Shown in pieces: positions 36,001 to 44,559 of a DNA stretch of 64,000 nt (its first letter is position 1; each line of letters opens with the position of its first letter). The notes beneath the pieces were generated by a model that was not told where the DNA came from, ran no database searches, and saw nothing but the letters and a program-made list of their open reading frames with translations. A program made the position numbers and the translations under genes. Source of the DNA: Mytilus galloprovincialis (taxonomy: Eukaryota > Mollusca > Bivalvia > Mytilida > Mytilidae). The DNA is taken from positions 34,073,102 to 34,137,101 of the forward strand of contig NC_134850.1 in the NCBI RefSeq assembly GCF_965363235.1. The letters are read 5' to 3'.

Positions 36001-37973
36001 CTCTAGATGGTAAAAATAACTGATTTCAAATAAAATAGTATCATTTTTAATAAAAAGAAGAATACTTTTGGTTATTTTTAACAATGCGAATAAAATTTTA
36101 GCATGATTTCTCTGCCATTCTTTTAATTTTATGAAAAAAAACTATTCTAAACTATAAAAAGTACAAAAATCCAATGGCGGTCAATAATTTTTAGTAAAAT
36201 GAAGAAATATTTGCATTTTAGGCAACGCGTACAAAAATTTAATATCTTTTTCCTAAAAGTAAGCATATTTTATGAAGAACAGCCAATCATTATGTACAAA
36301 AAGTACTGAAATCATATGACGGTTAATAATTTGTATCAAAATAAATCAATAACTACATTCTTATTCCACAAAAATAAAAGTTTATGTATTTTAATTCTCA
36401 TTATATCTGAATTCTGATTAGAAGACTTGTCTCAAGATGGTAAAAATAACTGATTTCAAATAAAATAGTATCATTTTTGATAAAAAGAAGAATAATTTTG
36501 ATTATTTTAAACAATGCGAACAAAATTTTAGTAGGATTTTTCTGATATTCTTTTAATTTATGAAAAAAAAACTATTCTTAAATATAAAAAGTACAAAAAT
36601 CTAATGGCGGTCAATAATTTTCAGTAAAATGAAGAAATATTTGCATGTTAGGCAACACGTACAAAAATTTTATATCTTTTTCCTGAAAGTTAGATTATTC
36701 TATGAAGAACAGCCAATCATGATGTACAAAAAGTACTGAAATCATATGACGGTTAATAATATGCATCAAAATAAATCAATAACTGCATTCTTATTCCACA
36801 AAAATAAATGTTTAAGTACTTTAATTCTCACTACATCTCAATTCTGATTAGGAGACTTGTCTCTAGATGGTAAAAATAACTGATTTCAAATGAAATAGTA
36901 TCATTTTTAATAAAAAGAAGAATAATTTTGGCTATTTTTAACAATGCGAATAAAATTTCAGTATGATTTTTCTGCCATTCTTTTAATTTTATGAAAAAAA
37001 ACTATTCTAAACTATAAAAAGTTCAAATATCCAATGGCGGTCAATAATTTTCAGTAAAATGAAGAAATATTTGCATTTTAGGGATCGCGTACAAAAATTT
37101 TATATCTTTTTCCTATAAGTAAGCATATTTTATGAAGAACAGCCAATCTTGATGTACAAAAAGTATTGAAATCATATGACGGTTAATAACTTGTATCAAA
37201 ATAAATCAATTATGAACTACATTCTTATTCCACAAAAATAAAAGTTTATGCATTTTAATTCTCATTATATCTGAATTCTGATTAGAAGACTTGTCCGAAG
37301 ATGGTAAAAATAACTGATTGCAAATAAAATAGTACAATATTTGATAAAAAGAAGATTAATTTTGGCAATTCAAAACAATGGGAACAAACTTTTAATATCA
37401 TTTCTTTGACATTCTTTTAATTTCATGAAAAAACAACCTATTCGAAACTATTAAAAGTTCAGAAATCCAATGGCGGTCAACAATAACCATTTTCGTAGAA
37501 ATAAGTTCATGTTAACTGAGTCATATAACACAATTATGTATTATATGTCTCTGATTTTAATAATATTTAATACGAAAATATTAATCAACACAAACAATTT
37601 AACGCTCTAAGCATCTTATTCTGTTAAACTATTTTTACTTTTTTATTGCAATTAATTTTATTACAAATTATAACGTGTAAATTAAGGTGTCTTCGTAGAG
37701 GTCCGCGTTCATCGATTGTAAACACTGTTGAGTTCGGTTTACATAAGAATTTTAAATATATACGTATCCGTTCGATCCGTGCATAAATTTAATTTACTGA
37801 TCGATCGGTGACAGTTGTCAGGGTAACTCTCACATAGGTTATTTGACTTATCTGACGGATCCTATGGGTCACCGATCACCGATCACTCATCGATCAGTCA
37901 AACATCCGTCACCGATCATTCACCGATCAGTCAAGTTCACGTCAAACAGTAACGCCTAAGGTTGCAAGTACTG
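30067..37973. mobile_element. Inner TIR element (7.9 kb) housing a 430 bp satellite
   Basis: The 32 bp ends match at 31 positions and start CAGTACTTGCAACCTTAGG. TA flanks both sides (30,065-30,066 and 37,974-37,975), as for Tc1/mariner-type insertion. Next to each end are clustered copies of CGATCAGTCA/TGACTGATCG and GACGGAT in both orientations (30,099-30,230 and 37,770-37,945). The interior is mostly satellite (31.2-37.5 kb). No ORF resembles a transposase, so movement would depend on an enzyme made elsewhere. Superfamily by TA alone is tentative. Confidence 0.85.
31200..37480. repeat. Satellite array, ~430 bp unit, about 14 copies, with higher-order repeat
   Basis: The block GATTAGAAGACTTGTCTCTA recurs at about 31,701, 32,131, 32,560, 32,990, 33,420, 33,850, 34,268, 34,697, 35,126, 35,556, 35,986, 36,416, 36,846 and 37,280, a steady 428-430 bp step apart from one 418 bp unit with a 12 bp deletion (33,850 unit) and a slightly longer unit near the right end. 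Other fixed blocks are 'CCAATGGCGGTCAATAATTT' and 'GAACAGCCAATCATTATGTA'. Variants shared at a 2,566 bp offset show a six-unit higher-order duplication. Edge units are more diverged. No long ORF, as the six-frame view is empty across it. Confidence 0.95.
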
Positions 37974-38116
37974 TATACCAAAAGAAAAAGAAGAGAACTT
38001 AGACTATTTTAGGAGTAAAAAACAATGCTCACAGAAAAGTCGCTAAAATTGTAACTCTTAAAAATTTCGTCGCGCGCTAAATCCTCCATGGAGATTTTCA
38101 AAAGTTGGCAGGTCTG

Positions 38117-38175
38117 CAATCTCAATGTTCAGCACTGCGGTCATATAAAGTTGGGCCCTGCGGAGCATCTGGTTT
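38117..38175 (+). repeat. Family A 3' end, right piece of the interrupted copy
   Basis: 'CACTGCGGTCATATAAAGTT' and 'GGGCCCTGCGGAGCATCTGG' match the closing segment of family A seen at 19,090-19,126. Confidence 0.8.
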
Positions 38176-38268
38176 TATTCTATAATTTACACATGGAACC
38201 TAACAATTTAGTTGTTTTGCATCTAACTAGATGTCTCTGAATTTTCAAAGAAATCAACATAGTTTCAG

Positions 38269-38381
38269 TGCGGAATGGGAGGAGGACCACAAAATGAACT
38301 GTCACACAAAAATAGATAATCTCATTAATGTTTCATCACTATATAATAGCAGAGTAACTGTCGAATTTATTTGTATACCGG
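38269..38381 (+). CDS. Membrane-protein gene, exon downstream of the satellite element
   Basis: The frame AEWEEDHKMNCHTKIDNL continues through NVSSLYNSRVTVEFICIPG to a strong donor CCGG|GTAAGT, exit phase 1, matching the next exon. The frame is open back to 38,231. Candidate acceptors end at 38,230 (phase 0), 38,250, 38,262 and 38,268 (all phase 2); TTTCAG at 38,268 looks best. None accepts the phase-1 exit of the 26.9 kb exon, so the link between the membrane span and this exon is unproven, and one exon may be missing. The start given is therefore provisional. Confidence 0.45.
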
Positions 38382-38534
38382 GTAAGTACAATTTGTAAAG
38401 CAAAAATATATTTGTACCTGTTTTTTGTACAATAGTTATAATGGTTGGCTGTTTGAAGAATAAGATAAGGTCCTAACAGATTATTTTCTATAAGATATAT
38501 AATCACAATAAAATTTGTATTGTTTGTCTTTCAG

Positions 38535-38732
38535 ATCCAACTATTCATATTAAAGTAGATAAAACAGAAATTAATGTACAAGAAGATAATATTAGAGAAA
38601 AACGTCCAGTGATTAAAAAGTCTTCCATTGAAACAAAATCTTCCGATTCAGGAGTTTCTTCAGCTCAAACAAACTCCAAAGAATCTGTAAGCACAGATTC
38701 TGATAGGTCTTCTAGAAAAGTGGCAGCAACCC
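38535..38732 (+). CDS. Membrane-protein gene, Ser/Asp-rich exon
   Basis: Acceptor TTTGTCTTTCAG, entry phase 1. The frame reads DPTIHIKVDKTEINVQED, RPVIKKSSIETKSSDSGV, then a run of Ser, Thr and Asp (SVSTDSDRSSRKVAAT). Such a stretch is usual in disordered, phosphorylatable cytoplasmic tails. The end is placed at ACCC|GTATGA (exit phase 1) because it joins in frame to 41,911 and then to the final exon; weaker donors lie upstream (GTAAGC at about 38,689). Without splicing the frame runs to a stop at 38,794 inside the intron repeat. Confidence 0.6.
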
Positions 38733-41700
38733 GTATGAGAATATTAGGAGGATTCCGCTTAAAAATAGCAGGAACCCAGGCGGAATCCACCTAAAAATTA
38801 AGACTTATAGACGGAATTAAGGCGGACATGGAATATTGAAAAAAATCCGCCTGAAGTATCAAAGACCTTAGGCGAAATATTTACTACTTTCCTGTTGAGT
38901 TAACAGGATTTCTTTAGTAAAAGAAATATCATAGACGGAATGCTGGACTTAGTATATTTGTTCAAGTTTGTTAGGAGGAAATTGGACTTAAAAGATTTTG
39001 TTCAAATTTATCAGGCGGGAATTGTACTTAGAAATTTTTTCTAACTTTTGAGGCAGAATTGTTCTTTTAATTTTTTTTTCAAATGAAAATGTATCATTAC
39101 TGATGAGAGAGTGCATGCATGGTGATTATTTGGGCTATAAAGCCAGTATTTGTACCCCCCTGAAATCCAACATATTTAATATTTTTATATTTAAAGAGTC
39201 TTAAAGATGGCATATTAAATTCAATTAAATTCAAATTGTGATAGCATTGTTAGGTAATTTATAACTTTATGTTATGTGTTGCTATTTATATACATTTAAA
39301 CATATAAAAAGTGACTAGAATATATATACTTATTTCACTAACAGTGATAACAATAACTTGTTTTTGAATTTTCCAAAATAGGAATTGCAGGTTAAATTAA
39401 TTTATTTTCAAGTACAATTAATTATTAAGTGTATCTCTATTTAATTAAGTAATAATCATGATAATACACAAATAGTATTTCCATGCAGTCTCTTTCTTAT
39501 CAGTTAGTGATAGAAATGTTATGTAGGTCCCCCATCTGTTTTCCATTTGCCTCTGTGAAATGGACAGGAAATGATATGTACACACTCAAGAGTTGGGGCC
39601 TTATGAAGGAGACCACATTGCTTTGTACATTTCTCTTAAATTGCTACAGTCCAAAATATAAAAATAATAGATAAAAATTGGTGAATATTATTTATTTATT
39701 ATTATAAATCAAATATTTAAGATTTAGGTAATTAATAGTATAATGATTAGGGAAACATTTCAAGGAATCAAACAACTCCCAAAAAACCCCAACACTCAGG
39801 TCAGATTCAAAATTTGAACTTGCAGACATTACAAGAAAAGATGTCTTAAATATTTATCTTGACCAAAATATGAATTTTACCATGGATGTAGAGTTGTGGA
39901 CTAAAAAGAGCCAAAGTATTCTATTAACATTAAAAAGTGCAGATGTATATATTCTTCTGATGACATGACTATTGGATTTGTGAAGATTGATGTTTTCATA
40001 TATTTTGGATTGAATCTTCTGGTAAGTTGAAATTATGAATATAAGTATTTCAACCTTTTTGAATATTATGAAACTGCTATTTCCTTCAAATAACTTGTGA
40101 CATATATATATATAAGTACCATGTAGGATCAAGAAAATAACTATATAAGACCATTCAATTTTTGCATAATTACATCATGTACATAATTACTGTGGTATTT
40201 GTGTATGACACAAGACTTATATCTTTAAGACAATCTCTTTTATATGATATTATTTGATAGTTAAGTTTTGGCAAAATTGGAGATCTGTTGTATGACTGTA
40301 ATAATTAAATATATATAATAGACATCTATTCCGAAAAATCATAAAGTGTTATCTTTTAAAATTTAGTACATATGTACTCAATTATCATGATTATGGATCA
40401 AATTTAAGATTTTTAAAATGGCAAGACAAACATTTTGTACATGTAAATGCGGGCCTATGATGTTAAAGTAAAATAAAAGACCAATACTACATGTACTAAT
40501 CAAAGTAAAGAATAACCTATACACTTCATGCACAGTATATGTAATAATTATTTTGTTTGATTGTAATAAGACAAATTTTTTTTATATTTCAGAACTGGTG
40601 AAACAAAAGAAAATTGTTTTCTGATAGGACTGAAGAATGGACACATTCAATCAGACTTGGAGTAAGTAGTTTTATATGAAAGAAATCCTTATGAATGCTT
40701 TTTAAGTAACTTTTGCACATATTGGACTTTTAACAAATTTGAAAAAAATCAAAAGTTGTAAAACCATCTGTAATATTTTTTTGATATAAACATGATATAT
40801 ATCTTTAAAATTAGCAAATTGAAAACAGGGGTTACAGCCCACAGGTCTTATTTTATTGAGAAAATCCCCAAAACAGGTCATAGTAAATTCATTATAATTA
40901 TCTGCCCTTGATTTTACAAGGATTTTTTTCTTAAAATATAATTACTCTTTAAAACATGCTTAACATCTTATTTTTCATAGTTTAATCTTATAATTTCAAG
41001 TTTTAGATGTTTCTGTTGTAATATGTATATTGAATGATATATGGTAAAAATAGTAAATTCAGGTCAATATGTCAAAATGAAGGAAAATCCCACCTACTTA
41101 GGCAGCTCACAATTTACCTGTATATAATAGAGAAATTTGTCAAATTCCTTTTAGTTAAACCAATAATGCATGGTAATTTTAATTTATGTCCTCTTTTTTT
41201 CAGGTTATGTTACTGCTTGGTGCACAAAACACAACAGATCCATGCAAGATGGTCATATCAATGATGCTGTTACAGAGCAAATCAGTTATGCACGAAATAA
41301 ATTCAGGAACTTGTGATAATAATTTATATTCAAAGAACACTGAAAAACCCTTAAAAATATGACTAATAACTGAAAATGAAGAAATTGTGAAGAACTAAAA
41401 ATGTCAAAATTATACATACATGTATAGTAATTTGTAGTTGTTTAAATAAATTCGATCAAGTTTGATAACATTTTTTGCATTTTATTGTATGAAGGCCTAG
41501 TTTTTCTTCGCAAGAAGGCATGGCAGTGGTAAAAACCTGAATCTTTGGAAATGAAAAAATTCTTTCATTGAAGACAGAATTTTTTCATATTCTTAAGGCG
41601 GATTTTTTTTCATATTCTAAGGCGGATTTTTTTTCGAAGGCGGATATATTTTCCGTTTTATTAGGCGGATATATTTTCCGTCTCTTTAGGCGGATATATT

Positions 41701-41910
41701 TTTGAGAAAAACATTTTTCCTTTTAATTAGACGGAAATTTTTCCTCCTAAGACAGGCGGATAAATTTGCATATTTCGGCTCTATTCCGCCCGTAACCCGC
41801 CTGGAATCCATGTAAGAAAGATTCTTCGTGTAAAAGTGGACTTTAAACGGATTCCCTCTAAAATATCCGCCTGGAATCCGTGTAAAAGACGCCTGGATTT
41901 TTTCGTACAG
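38733..41910. mobile_element. Intron bounded by arrays of a degenerate AGGCGGA motif
   Basis: AGGCGGA-type motifs (AGGCGGAATCC, AGACGGAATT, AGGAGGAAATT, AGGCGGGAATT) crowd the left end (38,746-39,060). AAGGCGGATTTTTTTTC and TAGGCGGATATATTTTCCG copies crowd the right end (41,570-41,900). Both arrays abut the splice sites. Spacing is about 20-40 bp. No clear inverted ends or target duplication were found, so calling it one inserted element is inference; two separate minisatellites are possible. Confidence 0.45.
40593..41264 (+). other. Exon-like pair nested in the intron (40,593-40,661 and 41,204-41,264)
   Basis: The first piece sits between TTTTTATATTTCAG and A|GTAAGT; the second follows CCTCTTTTTTTCAG. 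Spliced, one frame stays open (TGETKENCFLIGLKNGHI, then ELCYCLVHKTQQIHARWS) to a TGA at 41,264. AATAAA lies near 41,444. It cannot extend the host protein for long in phase 1, so it would be an alternative last exon, a nested small transcript, or part of the intron element. Unrecognised. Confidence 0.3.
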
Positions 41911-41937
41911 GAATACACCCATATCACCATAGTGAAG
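41911..41937 (+). CDS. Membrane-protein gene, 27-base microexon
   Basis: Between TTTTTCGTACAG and AAG|GTAAAT. In phase 1 it adds IHPYHHSE and keeps phase 1, so the Ser-rich exon, this piece and the terminal exon read as one frame. The evidence is phase agreement and border signals only. Confidence 0.4.
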
Positions 41938-42082
41938 GTAAATTCGTCTATTTACAAAATCTAAAGCAACTCACTGATTAACACAAATTTAGGTTAAAGT
42001 ATCCAAATGAACCAATGTCTGTCTTTTTATGCATTTACATGCATGCTTCTCACAAGCTTATGTCTAGCTCACACATTCACAG

Positions 42083-42199
42083 ATCACTTCCCTGGATCAT
42101 CAGACGGACTAAATCTCACTGATGATCCCAGAAATGCATTTTCCGTAGTTCGATACAGATCTAATACAGGGATACAGATGCACAAGGTTGTGACTACAG
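42083..42199 (+). CDS. Possible alternative exon of the membrane-protein gene
   Basis: After ACACATTCACAG the frame reads DHFPGSSDGLNLTDDPRN, then AFSVVRYRSNTGIQMHK, entry phase 1, matching its neighbours. A donor at 42,200 (CAG|GTTTTT, exit phase 1) would join to the last exon in frame. A stronger donor at 42,264 (CA|GTAAGG) gives phase 2 and would not. The frame also extends upstream to an ATG at 42,007, giving an apparent signal-like start that I consider fortuitous. Composition is protein-like. Confidence 0.35.
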
Positions 42200-42358
42200 G
42201 TTTTTATACTGCAACTACCCATCAATTTCATCATGGAACACTTTCTCACAATCGAGGGGTCCAGTAAGGGATGAAAATGAGTTTGACATATTTATTTGTG
42301 TTATGATTTTAAAAGCTAACAATTTATAATTATAAGCTGCAGTATAAAAACAAAATAA

Positions 42359-42454
42359 GGTCAATGTCATAAAAAAATATAAACTTTTTTGTACTCAGCC
42401 CCAAACTGGGGAAGGGCTCAATACCAAAAAGTTTATATTTTCCTCACATTGACC
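42359..42454. mobile_element. 96 bp hairpin MITE with TAA target duplication
   Basis: The arms pair almost end to end: GGTCAATGT and ATATAAACTTTTTTG at the left, complemented by AAAAAGTTTATATTTTCC and ACATTGACC at the right. TAA lies outside both ends (42,356-42,358 and 42,455-42,457). The 3-bp TAA suggests a PIF/Harbinger-type origin. Confidence 0.75.
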
Positions 42455-42681
42455 TAATATTGTATATTTATGTTACAACCATGGATAATGAAGGACAAGG
42501 TCATTTGGCGACATAAGTGACACAGGTTCTTACAGTATTTGCAATTGTAAGAAATACAATGTCCTACCACAGAAACCTGTTGAAAAATAATATTCTCCAG
42601 AGTCAAAATTCTGTAATATGAACATAGTCTATTGAAATGTTATTTTTTATGAAATTAAACCAAAATATTTTCAACTTTCAG

Positions 42682-42888
42682 ATAAAGAATTAAACATTCC
42701 ATTACTCGAAGAACAGAATCACAGATTGTCTTCCTCATCAGATGCAATTTTGTTAAACAGACCTCAATTTGATCTCGACCATGTTGATACAACTCAGGAT
42801 TATTTTGAACCTCAAACTCCACTCCATCATAGCTTTCCAACTCTATTTACCAACTCAGAAGGCAACTTGATACAAATAGAGTCTTAAT
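42682..42888 (+). CDS. Membrane-protein gene, terminal coding exon
   Basis: Acceptor TTTTCAACTTTCAG, entry phase 1. The frame reads DKELNIPLLEEQNHRLSS, SSDAILLNRPQFDLDHVD, TTQDYFEPQTPLHHSF and ends NLIQIES with TAA at 42,886-42,888. It is acidic, Ser- and Pro-rich with an EPLL-like LLEE motif and one tyrosine (QDYFEP), as expected of a cytoplasmic C-terminus. Only phase 1 is open. Composition, acceptor and stop make this the best-supported exon of this gene. Function unknown. Confidence 0.68.
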
Positions 42889-43016
42889 GATCAAATTAAG
42901 CTTGTGGATTTGTAAAAAAAAAAACAGTGATCAAAATGTAAATTTTAAATGGATTTTTTATACTGACTGTATATCATCTGTATTGTTATGTTTTAAGTGT
43001 TGAAGGGGCATAAGCT

Positions 43017-43040
43017 ACAAAATAAAAAAAATAAAATATG
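43017..43040 (+). terminator. Candidate polyadenylation signals for the membrane-protein gene
   Basis: Two AATAAA signals occur about 135-150 bases after the stop (within CAAAATAAAAAAAATAAAAT). Another is near 43,396. Which is used cannot be told from sequence. Confidence 0.4.
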
Positions 43041-43979
43041 ATTTTATTATTTTACAAATAGTAATTAAAGTGAAATAATGATTTGCTTTAAGCAGCAAAG
43101 GAGCAAAAGAGTGCAATAATGTTCATAGCGTGCACAAAATTTGATTCAAACAAAAGTTTATTACCAAATTTTTTTTTTAATTTGAGCTCACATGACCAAG
43201 GTAAAAAGATGTTTGAAAATTAATGCCAAAAAGAAACAATTGTCACATTAGACAAGCTATTTATGTTATAAAAGTATGATGGAATGAGAATATTTTGAAC
43301 ATTTCTTAACTTCCCTTGTTTTGTATACAAGAGTGTAAGGCAAACTAACTTTAGTAAGTAATTACTTTATATTCCATGGGATCATGTTGATATTAATAAA
43401 GCTTCTCTAATATTACTCTTTTAATATGTTTGTACATGATTGTAAAAAAAAAATATTGTTGAAATTGAATACTAGTAGTAGTATATATTTTATCCTTTAG
43501 TGAGAAGTTTCACAAAAAATCTTAATGAGAAAAACATCTTGTAAGTCATTATCATCATTATCCTTTTCAGTTTAATTAACAATCATGTTTTATGAAAGAT
43601 TTTTTGTAAAAAGAACCTTTAAAGCTTTTGGCAGTTTTATGCAACTTCTGAAAAAAACTTCTAACAACTAAAACTAGAGTTGAAAAAAGCATTAAAATCT
43701 TGCCTTTCTGGAGTTCATTATACTTTTATGTTCAAACATCCATAATCATGATAATTAAAAGGTGCTTTCAAATTGGTAGCTTTTAATATATAATTCATGG
43801 AGTTTTAATCTGTTGTTTGTTTTTAACACTTGCCATCTTCTCAAACATTTGTAAATGTTTAGGGTAAATATTGTTTATATTTATGTATTTAATTTTAAAT
43901 ATTGATATCTGAATGCTGTCAAATAAGTCATAGAAAATTTTTAAGCTGCTGATCTCAAAAGGACACTGTGAAACAATCT
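43041..43979. other. AT-rich, possible long 3' UTR or intergenic
   Basis: No repeat or ORF of interest recognised. Confidence 0.3.
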
Positions 43980-44078
43980 CCGGCACAGAGTTCATATCCG
44001 TTCCATACATGCAATACTTAATATATTGAGTGTAGTGTTACAAAGTATTGAACAGAACGGATATGATCTCTGTGCCGG
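43980..44078. mobile_element. 99 bp inverted-repeat element
   Basis: Arms CCGGCACAGAGTTCATATCC (43,980 onward) and its complement ending 44,078 match at 23 of 24 positions. The interior also tends to pair (AATACTT with AAGTATT). Likely a tiny MITE or foldback; no clear target duplication. Confidence 0.65.
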
Positions 44079-44410
44079 ATAATGACTGTGAACATAGTTA
44101 AATTGTTACCTGATGGTACATTAAAGCACTACACTTTAAACTGTTGGATATCTAATTCCATAGACACATTCATGTTGAGACCAGTCCACTTTTTTCTCTC
44201 TTGGTAAAATGTTAGATCCTATATTCTATATTTCTATCGAATTTAACCTTTTCGAAATCCGTTGTATAAAAATTTGTTATAAATGTGGTTGTGAGGCCTC
44301 AAACTAAATTTTATATTCTCATTATGTGGCAACCATGAATTCTATTCCACTTAAGTCTTCATTTATCTCGTCTTTAAGTTAATTGATAAAATTAATATTT
44401 CATGCACTTG

Positions 44411-44534
44411 AAACAAGGAATTATTTGAATCTGGAATAATTTTTAATTCTGGAAAATTGATTAGAAATGTATGATGAAACCTTACCCAACTATTATAGGG
44501 CTGGCCTATTCCAGATTCAAATAATTCCTTGTTT
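44411..44534. mobile_element. 124 bp element with perfect 28-bp inverted repeats
   Basis: The left arm begins AAACAAGGAATTATTTGAAT and the right arm (44,507-44,534) is its exact complement over 28 bases. Its CAAGGAATT tip is shared with the palindrome at 55,908-55,941. No ORF. Confidence 0.75.
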
Positions 44535-44559
44535 TAACATCATCCTGTTTGTTGGGCTC

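Larger units (their letters stand above)
29203..38116. mobile_element. Outer TIR element (8.9 kb) carrying a second element
   Basis: The left end reads CAGACCTGCCAACT (29,203-29,216) and the right end its complement AGTTGGCAGGTCTG (38,103-38,116). CAATCT lies directly outside both ends (29,197-29,202 and 38,117-38,122), a target duplication of at least 6 bp. Its own sequence is about 860 bp on the left and 140 bp on the right; the rest is the inner element at 30,067-37,973. No transposase ORF is seen. Superfamily not determined. Confidence 0.75.

Noticed and set aside
31200-37480. CRISPR-like or coding repeat array
   Set aside because: The unit is ~430 bp with no repeat/spacer alternation, has no ORF, and lies in an animal genome. 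It is a satellite.
39483-39674. 63-codon ORF in the AGGCGGA intron
   Set aside because: No splice signals or composition to support it.
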